A stretch of DNA of 64,000 bases from Anoxybacteroides rupiense (lineage in GTDB: Bacteria > Bacillota > Bacilli > Bacillales > Anoxybacillaceae). Shown here one piece after another: positions 9,996 to 18,394 of this stretch. The stretch lies in contig NZ_JACIDF010000001.1 in the NCBI RefSeq assembly GCF_014196195.1, forward strand, positions 558,001 to 622,000. Reading direction: 5' to 3'. Each line of letters begins with the position of its first letter. Position 1 is the stretch's first letter. The position numbers and the translations under genes were made by a program. The notes below the pieces were generated by a model, which saw only the letters and a program-made list of their open reading frames with translations, searched no databases and was not told the DNA's origin.

Positions 9996-10442
9996 TTACG
10001 ATCGGCAGCCGCAGCTTCCTCCTGTGCCACATCCGCCTGAACAGCCGGATAAAGCAGTAAAATACGGATTCCCTGTCGGTACTTTCACTTGTTCCGATAC
10101 AGCTCTTCCAATAAGCACACTCACTTCATCTAACAATTCTTGCAGCTCATTTTCCGCTTTTTTAAATGCGGCAATGCTATCATGAAAGTCTAATTTTCGC
10201 TTAATTTCGCGTATTTCCTTCATCACTGTTTGGTAATCTGGATGGTACTTTCCAAAACGCTGTACTTCTTCATAACGCTCTTTTATGGCTATAAACTGCT
10301 TAATCAGCTGCTGTGCCACACGGTCATTTTTTAAACGCTGCCAACAGCTGCGGTAATATTCCGCCGCCGCCGACTGAACAATCATTTTTCCTAACGATTC
10401 GGCTTTATTTAAAATCTCGAGCCGTTCGAGCGTTGCAATCAT
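9996..10442 (-). CDS. ylbF: YlbF, RicF-type component of the Y-complex
   Basis: 148 residues, starting [18 protein letters not shown]. The body is helical and ends in a Cys-rich tail ([17 protein letters not shown]). Family knowledge: YlbF (RicF), with YmcA and YaaT, forms an iron-sulfur-containing complex that binds RNase Y and affects mRNA maturation, competence and sporulation; the Cys-rich tail fits cluster binding. The start could also be the GTG one codon upstream (10445); GGAGGTG lies 10-13 bases before either, a rather long gap. Confidence 0.9.
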   Translation of the reverse strand: MIATLERLEILNKAESLGKMIVQSAAAEYYRSCWQRLKNDRVAQQLIKQFIAIKERYEEVQRFGKYHPDYQTVMKEIREIKRKLDFHDSIAAFKKAENELQELLDEVSVLIGRAVSEQVKVPTGNPYFTALSGCSGGCGTGGSCGCRS

Positions 10443-10549
10443 CACTTTGTATAAGCACCTCCATGTTATCATCATATCATGAGAACAGTCTAGAAGAAAA
10501 GCAAAGCGCAGAACAAAAAAATAGTCTGACTTACCCGCCAGACCTTCCA

Positions 10550-10945
10550 TTATGGAATATTCACTTCAAATTCGCTTGATACACCATATTTACTTTCATC
10601 ATCACGAACAAGCTCAAGACGGATCTGATGCTTTCCTGATGGCAGCCCTCTTAAAACAAAAGCAGCTGTAAATACTTCATTTATTTTCTGTCCATTTAAA
10701 TATACATTAATGTGTCCATTGCCATGAGCTTTGTCACCTTTAGTAAAGGAAAAATGATCGACAACGCATTCAACCAATACATCTTTTCCTCGCATTTCAT
10801 GCTTAACATGCATCGTCTGAGCTGCTGGGGCTTGCATGGAAACAGCAGCCGAGACCTGCTGCATCGTTTCAGGCTGCGGCTTATGATTAACGCATGCGGT
10901 CAAAGCCGCTATCGCCAACACCATCGCTAGTTGTTTTAGTTGCAA
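10550..10945 (-). CDS. Small lipoprotein with YtkA/Ig-like C-terminal domain
   Basis: 131 residues from a TTG start. The signal peptide MQLKQLAMVLAIAALTAC ends in a lipobox with Cys as the lipidation site. A Gln/Ala-rich spacer follows, then a beta-rich domain (about 50-131) containing GHINVYLNGQKI and LPSGKHQIRLELV, similar to YtkA-like or Ig-like extracytoplasmic domains. The TTG at 10945 fits GGAG with an eight-base gap; the ATG at 10951 is only two bases from it. The start region is folded into a hairpin (separate entry). It lies between ylbE and ylbF. Ligand unknown; a metal or redox link is a guess. Confidence 0.75.
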   Translation of the reverse strand: MQLKQLAMVLAIAALTACVNHKPQPETMQQVSAAVSMQAPAAQTMHVKHEMRGKDVLVECVVDHFSFTKGDKAHGNGHINVYLNGQKINEVFTAAFVLRGLPSGKHQIRLELVRDDESKYGVSSEFEVNIP

Positions 10946-10985
10946 AGACATCACTCCTTTAGGAGTAGTCTTTGCATTTTTTTTT
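10941..10985 (-). promoter_or_regulatory. Hairpin that covers the ribosome binding site and start codon of the lipoprotein gene
   Basis: In the minus-strand mRNA, TGCAAAGAC (10976-10968) pairs perfectly with GTCTTTGCA (10949-10941), and ACTCC (10966-10962) with GGAGT (10957-10953). The Shine-Dalgarno GGAG is in the inner stem and the TTG start in the outer stem. On the plus strand the same hairpin is followed by nine T and would act as a terminator for antisense RNA. On the minus strand no T-run follows it, so it is not a terminator there. Confidence 0.65.
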
Positions 10986-10988
10986 AAA

Positions 10989-11222
10989 TTACTCTTGCAT
11001 CCCTTGGAACATATTGAACATAAGTGCCGCCATTTCCAGAGAATTAGCTATTTTCTCCACTTTTTGCGGCAATGTTTGTTCATAATATTCTTTCGCTGCT
11101 GCTTCGAATGCTGCCACTTGGTTTGGATCACGCGATAATGTTCGGTACCATCGCGGTTGCTCGCGAATAAATGCCTGAAGCATTTTTTTAGAATGAATGT
11201 ATTGAACAAGTTCTTTTCTCAT
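10989..11222 (-). CDS. ylbE: YlbE-like protein
   Basis: 77 residues starting MRKELVQYIHSKKM, matching YlbE in length and start. A motif of the family, RPDL/REQPRWYRTLSRDP-like, is present as EQPRWYRTLSRDP. AGAGG lies nine bases before the ATG at 11222. It follows ylbD directly. Function is not known. Confidence 0.85.
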   Translation of the reverse strand: MRKELVQYIHSKKMLQAFIREQPRWYRTLSRDPNQVAAFEAAAKEYYEQTLPQKVEKIANSLEMAALMFNMFQGMQE

Positions 11223-11234
11223 CAATCGCAACCT

Positions 11235-11624
11235 CTAATCTTTGCGGAATGAAAACGGATGATGCTCGCGCGAAACCGTTGACGACGGCTGTCTCATTCC
11301 TTGTAACTGTCCGATCATACTTTGAATAGCAGAAATGGCTTGTTGAGCACTTGAAATATGCTTCTGCACCTCATTCGGATCCATATTTTTTAACGTAGCT
11401 AAAAGTTTATTGATAAATGGATGATGCTCCCCGTCTTCCTCTGCTTGCTTTACTTGCTCCGCTTTGTATTCATTCCAGATCTCATCTTCTTCGCCAAACA
11501 AATACCAATCTTCATAAAACTGCTTCCACGTTTTTTTTCCGTTTCTTACTTCTTGAATGATTTTAGGATGCTTTTTTACAAACTGTTTAAACTGTTCCAC
11601 AGAAGGATGTAGATTCTTTTCCAT
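11235..11624 (-). CDS. ylbD: YlbD, putative spore coat protein
   Basis: 129 residues. The N-terminus MEKNLHPSVEQFKQFVKKHP and WKQFYEDWYLFGEED are YlbD hallmarks. YlbD is described as a spore coat protein in B. subtilis. The protein is strongly charged with a Gln-rich middle, and no signal peptide is seen. AGAAGG precedes the ATG. ylbD and ylbE form a two-gene unit that may read into the lipoprotein gene and ylbF. Confidence 0.85.
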   Translation of the reverse strand: MEKNLHPSVEQFKQFVKKHPKIIQEVRNGKKTWKQFYEDWYLFGEEDEIWNEYKAEQVKQAEEDGEHHPFINKLLATLKNMDPNEVQKHISSAQQAISAIQSMIGQLQGMRQPSSTVSREHHPFSFRKD

Positions 11625-12206
11625 ATCCCTTCTACCTCCCCTTTACTTACCTAACATATACTATTCGACTAAGCGAATACGGCGTGCGCCCATTTTTATC
11701 TAATGGAACAGATGGATCTCTCACACCTATCCCCCGTTAAAAGGAGAGCTTCTCGGTGGAGTATGTTCAACATGCGGGTTACGCCATGCTTTTTCTTTTT
11801 TGAATTGTTTTGGTTCAAGCGGAAAGGTACTTAGCCTTTTCCTATTGGAGCTTTCTATAAATTTAGATTGAAAAATCGACAGAATGAAAAACGTTTCTAA
11901 TGAACGGAAAAGAACCACTGAAAATGGTTTTCGAAGGTTGAAAAAGAAACTGGCCTTTATTAAAATACAACTTTAATTCGCCAACATTTGTCCCCAAATG
12001 AGCGAGCCGTGATTTGATTTTGCCGATCGGGCAACCGAATAACGCCGCTTCCTGACCAATAAATTGGTCAGGAAGCGGCTAGTTGTTCGCTCATCAATCA
12101 TCCGGGACAAGTCGATGACTGGACTCCGACCGTCGCTTCCCTTATAAAAATTAGGGTGAAAAAGAAAAAAAGTGAACAGCCATCACTTGCATTATAAAGT
12201 CATTGC
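11625..12206. other. Gap without a gene, containing a nested inverted repeat
   Basis: About 580 bases with no credible reading frame. The right part (11998-12094) is a nested inverted repeat described separately. A stretch at about 12110-12150 with a TCGATGACT-like segment weakly resembles part of the repeats near 62680. Confidence 0.55.
11998..12094. repeat. Nested inverted repeat, 97 bases
   Basis: The core is a perfect 17-bp palindrome (12044-12060 with 12063-12079, only two bases between). Outer arms ATGAGCGA (11998-12005) and TCGCTCAT (12087-12094) are also complementary. No T-run follows on either strand, so a simple terminator is unlikely. Confidence 0.7.
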
Positions 12207-13235
12207 CTAATTCGTCGAGACTTCCCATGGTTTCAGAAAATCTTGGGTATAATATTGTCCTGACACTCCAACACCAAGATGAGTAAATTGCGGGCTAAGC
12301 AGCGTGTCTCGATGGCTTTTGCTGTTGAGCCATCCTTTAACAGCCGCAATTCCATCTATATATTGGGCCGCAATATTCTCACCAGCGATTTGAAACGGGA
12401 TATGAGCCGCTAACAAGCGTTTTTTTAGATCACCATAAATCGGAGACTGATGAGAAAAATAATGGTTTTCGTTCATATCCTGGCTATGCGCATAAGCAGC
12501 CTCCGCTGCTTTATCGTGCCAACGCAATGGTGCAACCTTATAGCGGCTCCTAATTACATTGGTAATCTCAAAAATTTGCCTTGCATTCGCCGTCTCTACT
12601 TGCTTTTGCTCCACTAAAGATAAAGGGCGTGCTGTCGGCAGCTCTCCTCGGTACACTAGTTCATACGGTCGCAGTTTTACCAGTGTTTCCCCATCCATAA
12701 TTCGAATGCCTGAAATCGTTTCATTAAAATGATCAAGATAAAATTGCACATAGACATCATTTAAACGAACGATGGGCTGGATCGTCATATCTTGTTCCGA
12801 TAGTTCAAAACGGTATGTTCCCGTACGGAGGGATACTTCCAGCGTTGAAGATACGGGAATCCGCTTAAATAACTGCTGCACAGGCTGACCAATTCGAAAA
12901 GGAGAGACATCTACCTGATCACCGCATATAAAGACAGTGACAACGCGGCCATTCAGCACGCCAATTTGTAAATACGTACTCGCTTGCTGGTTGTAAATCC
13001 ACCATTTGTAGTCATAAGCTGAGGCGTCCACTCGCGTTGGTTGTCCAAACTGCTTTTTTATTTGCTCTTCTGTCTTGCCAATCAAAGACAATGCTCCTGT
13101 CATGATGACCGGTTGCTTTTCAAGCTGCTGCTGACTTTCTTTTTGTGATGATGAAGAATTTAACGGAGGGATATGGGTAGGGAAAAAATACAAAAAGCTA
13201 ATTAATAAGATAAAAAACAGAAAAAACCATTTCAC
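12207..13235 (-). CDS. ylbC: YlbC, CAP-domain (CwlO/YkwD-like SCP) exported protein
   Basis: 342 residues from a GTG start with AAGGTGGG seven bases upstream. An N-terminal membrane segment (WFFLFFILLISFLYFF) anchors or exports it. A middle CAP-associated domain (about 60-190) is followed by a C-terminal CAP/SCP domain with the family residues H and E in AYAHSQDMNENHYFSH and AGENIAAQY. Length fits B. subtilis YlbC. It ends the minus-strand unit after ylbB, separated by a hairpin. Biochemical role not known. Confidence 0.88.
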   Translation of the reverse strand: MKWFFLFFILLISFLYFFPTHIPPLNSSSSQKESQQQLEKQPVIMTGALSLIGKTEEQIKKQFGQPTRVDASAYDYKWWIYNQQASTYLQIGVLNGRVVTVFICGDQVDVSPFRIGQPVQQLFKRIPVSSTLEVSLRTGTYRFELSEQDMTIQPIVRLNDVYVQFYLDHFNETISGIRIMDGETLVKLRPYELVYRGELPTARPLSLVEQKQVETANARQIFEITNVIRSRYKVAPLRWHDKAAEAAYAHSQDMNENHYFSHQSPIYGDLKKRLLAAHIPFQIAGENIAAQYIDGIAAVKGWLNSKSHRDTLLSPQFTHLGVGVSGQYYTQDFLKPWEVSTN

Positions 13236-13294
13236 TAGGCAGCCCACCTTCATACAATCTCTTATTGACATTATATCCTGTTTTGTCTGCAAAA

Positions 13295-13331
13295 AAAACG
13301 AAACCCCTTATGAAAAAGGGATTTCGTTTTT
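13295..13331 (-). terminator. Terminator after ylbB
   Basis: The arms AAAACGAAACCCCTT (13297-13311) and AAGGGATTTCGTTTT (13316-13330) pair with one mismatch. On the minus strand the hairpin is followed by the T-rich complement of 13291-13296. It separates ylbB from ylbC. Confidence 0.7.
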
Positions 13332-13755
13332 AATCGACAATATGTTGCTCTGAAATAGAGGTCAATGCCTGACCAGCACTTTCATCCGAAGCTTCGTTTG
13401 TCGCCAAGTCTCCAAGAGAGATAATGCCGATCAGCTTATTATGTTCAACAACCGGCAAGCGACGAATTTGCTGCTTAGCCATTTGCTGTGCTGCCTCTTG
13501 AACAGATAGGTCCGGCGATATTGCCATGACATTTCGCGTCATCACTTCGGTTACTTGGCTAGATCCTGGTCGTTTTTCTGCGATCCCGCGAACAACAAGG
13601 TCACGGTCGGTCACCATTCCAACAATCTCACCGTTTTCTACTATCGGTATCGCTCCAACATTCAGATCCCGCATTTTTACCGCTGCTTCAAACACGTTAT
13701 CAAGAGGCGTGCAATAATCCACCTGTGTTGTCATCACTTCACGTACCGTTTTCAT
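13330..13755 (-). CDS. ylbB: YlbB, two-CBS-domain protein
   Basis: 141 residues consisting of two CBS motifs: MTTQVDYCTPLD to GMVTDRDLVVRG (about 8-58) and VMTRNVMAISPD to GIISLGDLA (about 70-122). CBS pairs bind adenosyl ligands and act as sensors; the ligand here is unknown. GGAGGAG lies upstream of the ATG. The broken LysM-CAP gene ends only about 23 bases upstream. Confidence 0.9.
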   Translation of the reverse strand: MKTVREVMTTQVDYCTPLDNVFEAAVKMRDLNVGAIPIVENGEIVGMVTDRDLVVRGIAEKRPGSSQVTEVMTRNVMAISPDLSVQEAAQQMAKQQIRRLPVVEHNKLIGIISLGDLATNEASDESAGQALTSISEQHIVD

Positions 13756-13777
13756 GGTTTTCGTCTCCTCCTATTTT

Positions 13778-14348
13778 CTATTTTCCAATCAACATTTGCA
13801 TCCAATAATAGCCATACGGGCCGCCCTTTGCATCCCCCACTCCAATCGGTGTATACTCCTTGTTGGAAAGATTAGTCCTAAGACTATCTATCTAAGCGCT
13901 GACCTCTTACCGAGTCGAGTATCACCACTGCAGCATTTTCTCCTGCTGATCGATCGCTAATTCCAAAATGATGGATCATCGTAAATGATGATTTACACAC
14001 ATATGAAAAATAATTTTTATCTCTCATGTCCACCGATTTATATCGTGCGACACCAGCCAATTCCCAATCAGTCTGCAGTGGACGCAAACAGCATTTTGCC
14101 CTCTGCTCGTTTGTTAAACGGATCACTTCACTTTCCGTTTGTTTGGCACAATCTAAAACGCAAATATCTCTGGGATCCATAAGCGTCGGGTGAAAAAATG
14201 GCGGATTGACAGCCATCTTCTCTGACAATCCAACTTTGTAACGAACGGCTATTTTCCACAAACTATCCTCCGGTTGGACCACATAGGTCGTCGTTCCTTG
14301 CTCATGAACGCTAAGTGGTATACTGATAGTAAAAATCGACATACTCAT
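13778..14348 (-). pseudogene. Broken LysM plus CAP-domain (YkwD-like) exported protein
   Basis: The open frame from 14348 to 13884 encodes a signal-like start, a LysM domain (TYVVQPEDSLWKIAVRYKVG) and part of a CAP domain (EVIRLTNEQRAK, VARYKSVDMRDKNYFS, SAGENAA). It stops early. The missing CAP C-terminus is readable in another frame just downstream: YTPIGVGDAKGGPYGYYW to LIGK and a TAG at 13778-13780. Part of the region between is lost (the usual NSPGHR-type segment is unreadable). The ribosome binding site AAAGGAGGG lies about 30 bases before the first ATG, so the original start also seems damaged. This is a decayed paralogue type of ylbC/ykwD. Confidence 0.8.
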
Positions 14349-14558
14349 CAGTAAAGATATCCCGATTTTTCCGTGTTTATCTCCCTCCTTTGCTTTTTAG
14401 TTTCACCAAAAAAAATAAAAAACGACGAATATCATAAAATTTTTCACACTGTTTCGTCAAAAATAAACTATTGATTGAAAGTTGAACGCTTTCATACTAT
14501 TATAAATGGAGAAGGATTTTTCCTTTACCGGGAATTGGTGCATAGGAGGGAATATAGA

Positions 14559-14918
14559 ATGAAATTTGAAAATACAGGAATTGAAAACCAAACAGCTGAA
14601 TTATCTGATTTAGACGAATTGATGGAAAATCTAGGATTTGTACGTGCAGGACAATGGGATTATGAACGTGTTACATACGATCGCAAATTCGAAATTAAAA
14701 ACGATGTATACTATCTTCGAGTACAAGGCTATGCAGTTGAAGGAGAAGTTGATTCGCGTTATGCGCTCATCAAATTAATCACTCCGATTCTTGGCAAGCA
14801 CTATTATCCGCACGGCGTTGAGTATGGGGAAGGAGAAAATTTTCCAACTTCGTTGATTAATCAATGTCAAACCCTTTTAGAAAAACTTAAAAGTGAATTA
14901 ACAAAAATCAATGCATGA
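14559..14918 (+). CDS. YugN-like protein
   Basis: 119 residues starting MKFENTGIENQTAELSDLDE, matching the YugN-like family. AGGAGGG lies eight bases before the ATG at 14559; longer frames from 14475 have no such site. It has a mixed alpha/beta composition and no membrane segment or catalytic motif. Function unknown. It converges with the Asp23-like gene on a shared terminator. Confidence 0.85.
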   Translation: MKFENTGIENQTAELSDLDELMENLGFVRAGQWDYERVTYDRKFEIKNDVYYLRVQGYAVEGEVDSRYALIKLITPILGKHYYPHGVEYGEGENFPTSLINQCQTLLEKLKSELTKINA

Positions 14919-14943
14919 GATCACGATCTCATGCATTTTTTTC
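14911..14943. terminator. Bidirectional terminator between YugN-like and Asp23-like genes
   Basis: A perfect 12-bp stem (14911-14922 with 14925-14936) followed by seven T on the plus strand. It overlaps the stop codon of the YugN-like gene. Confidence 0.88.
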
Positions 14944-15240
14944 TTGATGATCTATTAGACGTTTTACAAAAATATGGACATGCTTGACCTTGAACGGAGT
15001 CATTGTTTCGATTTCACGAGCAATTCGCTCCTGCATTTCCTCACACACAGAAATAATGGACGAACTGGTCCGCATCACAGCAGTGATTATAATCGTACAG
15101 GCAAAACCTTCATTTAGCAAAATATCAACCGTTGTTTCATCTATGACGATTTCTTGCCGTTCGTGCAAACACATCATCGCAACGGTCATCAATGTCGAAT
15201 AAGCTGCATTCGGTCGACGCAAGCGAATGGCCCCTTTCAT
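14929..15240 (-). CDS. Asp23/Gls24-like small protein
   Basis: 103 residues. The C-terminal half (ACTIIITAV, then EEMQERIAREIETMTPFKVKHVHIFVKRL) aligns by eye with the end of Asp23 domains (a YIIVEYG-type strand, then VQENVKEAVENMTGLKV.EVNVHV). The N-terminal half is shorter than in typical Asp23 proteins. GGGTGATG precedes the ATG. The Asp23 call is moderate. Asp23 proteins lie at the membrane and respond to envelope stress in staphylococci; that role may not apply here. Confidence 0.55.
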   Translation of the reverse strand: MKGAIRLRRPNAAYSTLMTVAMMCLHERQEIVIDETTVDILLNEGFACTIIITAVMRTSSSIISVCEEMQERIAREIETMTPFKVKHVHIFVKRLIDHQEKNA

Positions 15241-15909
15241 TTTTCATCACCCGAACCTATATGAAGAAATTCATACCTTTTCTAACATCCAAACATGCGA
15301 CCGATATACCATCGCTGAACACCTCAACATTTGTATGAATAAAAGCCCCGCATGTCTTTCAACTGATTAGACTTTGATCAATTCCTTCGCGTCGCACAAC
15401 TTGTCTTCGAGCGCCAAAAACAGCTGCCACCTTCTCACTTTCCGGATCTGATTCATGCCCTCTCAAGTTTTATTTATATATTATAACCATGATGCTAGAG
15501 GAATGTTACGCGCAACGATATAGACATAACTTGACATGCCTCCATTTGCATGGAGACGGGGCTCAATAGTCAGGTGAGCGAACCGCGCTGATTCACAAAA
15601 CCAGCCATGAGCCTGAACACGTTGTCGTTTCATCCTTTGCTACACAATTATCCTTCCATTCCGACCGTAAATTTTGCAGATACCGTTCGTTTCATCTTTT
15701 CCGTTGTCTTTATACAGCATGAGAACACTAAAGTGAATCGATTCTACCTGACGCCATGCTTCTATAATGATCAGGAGTGTTAATTAGCCAATCCCCGAAG
15801 TTGGCGAGCAAATCGGCTTCATGCTTAAGTAAAATAACGGATCTTCAACACTAGTGCTATATGATATTTATATGCTGCCTGCCCTCTCTTGTTTCTTCAT
15901 AAAAGAAAA
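15241..15909. other. Long gap without a gene, with decayed repeat
   Basis: About 670 bases. No frame with a ribosome binding site was seen. The segment 15654-15703 resembles sequence near 5741 and 62686, and upstream parts (ACTTGACATG near 15530) also resemble the 5660 region. It looks like decayed insertion material rather than a regulatory region. Confidence 0.55.
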
Positions 15910-15930
15910 CCCCCGGCATTTGCCGCGGGG
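15901..15930 (-). terminator. Terminator after the DUF420 gene
   Basis: CCCCCGGCA (15910-15918) pairs with TGCCGCGGGG (15921-15930) with one bulged base. On the minus strand it is followed by a T-rich run (complement of AAAAGAAAA). It lies four bases after the DUF420 gene stop. Confidence 0.8.
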
Positions 15931-15934
15931 AGCG

Positions 15935-16402
15935 CTAATACCCTAAAATCGCTTTAATCATGGAGGTAGTTTCCCCACCATGATAGACGACATAGAGAAG
16001 GCAGTAAACGACAACTCCTGTCACTGCCGTAAAAAACCAAATAACACTTGTAATCGGTCCTAATTTTTTATGTTTAATCAAATTGTTTTTCCATCCCGTT
16101 AAAAGTGTAACAACGCCAAAAACAGCGCCGACAGTCGCTAGTACGATATGGAAGAAGAGAAAAATAGTATAATAAACTTTTACTGAAGCAGGGCCACCAA
16201 AGCTTGTGTTCCCGATAAATACAGTTCTTGACAAATAAATCAGAAAAAAGGCAAGTGCAAAAATCGCTGCCCAAAGCATGGTTTTCTTATGCGCTTCGAT
16301 CCTTTTTTTTCGAATGAGATACCAGCCATACGCTACCAGCGCAGCACTAATAACAATGCAGCTTGTACTGATAGTGGGCAAAATTGGCAATGAATGTGTC
16401 AT
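15935..16402 (-). CDS. DUF420 membrane protein, CtaM/YozB type
   Basis: 155 residues with about five membrane helices, including GWYLIRKKRIEAHKKTMLWA, the His/Lys-containing loop of DUF420. Staphylococcal CtaM of this family is needed for maturation of heme-copper oxidases, and B. subtilis YozB is the homologue. Here it sits 24 bases downstream of ctaG on the same strand, which supports an oxidase-assembly role. AGGAGAGG precedes the ATG. Confidence 0.85.
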   Translation of the reverse strand: MTHSLPILPTISTSCIVISAALVAYGWYLIRKKRIEAHKKTMLWAAIFALAFFLIYLSRTVFIGNTSFGGPASVKVYYTIFLFFHIVLATVGAVFGVVTLLTGWKNNLIKHKKLGPITSVIWFFTAVTGVVVYCLLYVVYHGGETTSMIKAILGY

Positions 16403-16426
16403 ATCCTCTCCTCGCTTCGTCTTGAA

Positions 16427-17332
16427 TTATGATTCGGAAGGGTGTGGTGGTACAACTGTTTCTATCGATTCCTTCTCGCGTTCTTTTTGATACCATTCAA
16501 TAAACACAAAAAACAGCATAGCTCCATACACAATTTCTTGAATAATTTTCATTAAAACACCGCCTAGCTGTTGGTCATGAAGAAGAGACATCGATAGAAA
16601 CATTTCTGGTCCCGTTAAATGCAAAGATGCCAACGTTGCTTTAGGCACACACAGCTGCAAAGCGTTGAGCCATGCCTGCGGATCGGAAAATGTTCGATAA
16701 AGCGGTTCATCCGCAAAAATAATTAGAGCACATGCAGGCGTCAGCAGCACACCATTAGCGAAAATATACCCAACCTTTTTAATTCCTGAAAGAGTTTGCC
16801 ATTCGGTCAGCTTGTTCAGCATCGGCCACCACATAAAAAACGCTGCTATAAAAATGAGGGTAGTCACAGCTGCATGATACAGCACATTCGTTTTAATAGC
16901 ATCAAAAATCAATGGCACATGATAAAAAGAAAATAAGCCATTAAACAATAACAAAGAAATAAGCGGTTTTGTAAAAAAGGAAAACAGCTTTTTGATGATG
17001 GCCATACTGAACAATTTTTCATACATCCAATTAGGAATACCTAAAATAAAGCATGGTGGAATAATTAAATATAAAACTGCCATTTGCGTCATATGGGCAC
17101 TAAACATTAAATGACCAAGTAAATCAATTGGCGATCCTTTTATTATATAAAGCAGAGCCATTCCGATTAAAAAATACGTTTTTTGCTTTGCCGATGTGGG
17201 GCCCTCTGTCGTCCATTTTTTTTGCCACGGCCCAACTGCCAATATATAAAATAAACTGATCAATAATAGCGCGATGAGAAAAAACGGGCTCCACAAAGCC
17301 ATAAACCCAAACATTTGCAATGATGATAGCAT
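16427..17332 (-). CDS. ctaG: Cytochrome c oxidase assembly factor CtaG
   Basis: 301 residues, multi-spanning membrane protein of the Caa3_CtaG family, with LLGHLMFSAHMTQMAVLYLIIPP and HDQQLGGVLMKIIQEIVYG as recognisable segments. In B. subtilis CtaG is needed to form active caa3 oxidase, probably in copper delivery to subunit II. It lies after ctaF but behind a strong terminator, so it depends on read-through or its own promoter between 17333 and 17399. GGAGG lies before the ATG. Confidence 0.93.
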   Translation of the reverse strand: MLSSLQMFGFMALWSPFFLIALLLISLFYILAVGPWQKKWTTEGPTSAKQKTYFLIGMALLYIIKGSPIDLLGHLMFSAHMTQMAVLYLIIPPCFILGIPNWMYEKLFSMAIIKKLFSFFTKPLISLLLFNGLFSFYHVPLIFDAIKTNVLYHAAVTTLIFIAAFFMWWPMLNKLTEWQTLSGIKKVGYIFANGVLLTPACALIIFADEPLYRTFSDPQAWLNALQLCVPKATLASLHLTGPEMFLSMSLLHDQQLGGVLMKIIQEIVYGAMLFFVFIEWYQKEREKESIETVVPPHPSES

Positions 17333-17399
17333 ACTTCCCCCTCCTTCACTATTATACTACACGACTGTCGTTTGTCCACGAACTTTCACCTATGACACG

Positions 17400-17433
17400 A
17401 AAAAGGAAATCAGCCCAAGCTGATTTCCTTTTT
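17400..17433. terminator. Terminator between ctaF and ctaG
   Basis: Perfect 15-bp arms (17400-17414 and 17419-17433) with loop CCAA and A/T runs at both ends. It lies four bases after the ctaF stop and probably ends the main ctaBCDEF transcript. Confidence 0.9.
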
Positions 17434-17436
17434 CTA

Positions 17437-17769
17437 TTACCACCAAACAATTGTCATAAAAGCCCAGATCGTAACAAAAGCTACCAATACACCACCATAA
17501 AGAAACAAAGCTGGAATTTCATGGCCTTTATGACTCATATGCATAAAGTAATACAATTGGAACGCTACTTGCACAGCGGCAAGGAGCAAAATAAACGGAA
17601 CGGAAAACCAGTGTGAAAATTCATCATAACCAACTGCAAAAAACGCCACAAGTGTCAAAGCAATCATTAAAGCAAACGAAATGACCTGATGCTTCATTTC
17701 AGCAGCATTTTTTTTGCGACGATACGCTAAGTCTACCTTTGGGTTGCCTGCATTTGTAGGATTTGCCAT
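17437..17769 (-). CDS. ctaF: Cytochrome c oxidase subunit IVB (caa3 type)
   Basis: 110 residues with three membrane helices (VISFALMIALTLVAFFAVGY, FILLLAAVQVAFQLYYFMHM and VLVAFVTIWAFMTIVWW regions), typical of CtaF/CoxD. The loop motif YYFMHMSHKGHE is characteristic. It is the small subunit of the caa3 oxidase in the plasma membrane. It starts four bases after the ctaE stop. Confidence 0.93.
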   Translation of the reverse strand: MANPTNAGNPKVDLAYRRKKNAAEMKHQVISFALMIALTLVAFFAVGYDEFSHWFSVPFILLLAAVQVAFQLYYFMHMSHKGHEIPALFLYGGVLVAFVTIWAFMTIVWW

Positions 17770-17773
17770 AAAA

Positions 17774-18394
17774 TCACCCCACCATTCCCATTAAGTATAC
17801 AACGGTAAAAATAAACACCCAGACAACGTCAATGAAGTGCCAATATAAACTTGCTACATAAAATTTTGGCGCATTGTACAAGTTTAAGCCTCTTTTCGCA
17901 TTACGGATCATCAATGTTGAAATCCACAATAATCCGAATGCAACGTGGCCACCGTGTGTACCGACTAGCGTGTAGAATGCAGAAGCAAAAGCGCTTTTCG
18001 TAAACACATGTCCTTCATGAACATATTCATTAAATTCGTAAATTTCAAGCCCTAGGAAGCCGGCACCTAAGAGCAATGTAATTCCAAACCAAAGCTGCAT
18101 TTTTTTAAAATCGAAATTTTTCATATGGTAGATCGCGTACACGCTCGTTAAGCTGCTTGTTAATAAAAGCATGGTAGCAACGAATACAAGCGGCATTTTA
18201 AACAATTCATCAGCAGATGGACCGCCAGCTGTTTTATCTCTTAGCGCCAAATAAGTGGCAAAGAGGGAGGCGAAGAGAACAGTCTCCCCCCCTAAGAATA
18301 GCCAAAAACCTAAAAATTTATTTTTCCCTTCAAGGGTGGCTTTTTCAGGCGATGCAGGAAACGTTTCTGCAGTCAATTTTTCTTCAACATGCAT
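17774..18394 (-). CDS. ctaE: Cytochrome c oxidase subunit III
   Basis: 206 residues with five membrane helices, usual for the caa3 subunit III. FWLFLGGETVLFASLFATYLAL (helix I region) and GTHGGHVAFGLLWI and YWHFIDVVWVFIFTVVYL are the family signatures. Its ATG overlaps the ctaD stop (TAATG), so translation is coupled. Confidence 0.96.
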   Translation of the reverse strand: MHVEEKLTAETFPASPEKATLEGKNKFLGFWLFLGGETVLFASLFATYLALRDKTAGGPSADELFKMPLVFVATMLLLTSSLTSVYAIYHMKNFDFKKMQLWFGITLLLGAGFLGLEIYEFNEYVHEGHVFTKSAFASAFYTLVGTHGGHVAFGLLWISTLMIRNAKRGLNLYNAPKFYVASLYWHFIDVVWVFIFTVVYLMGMVG

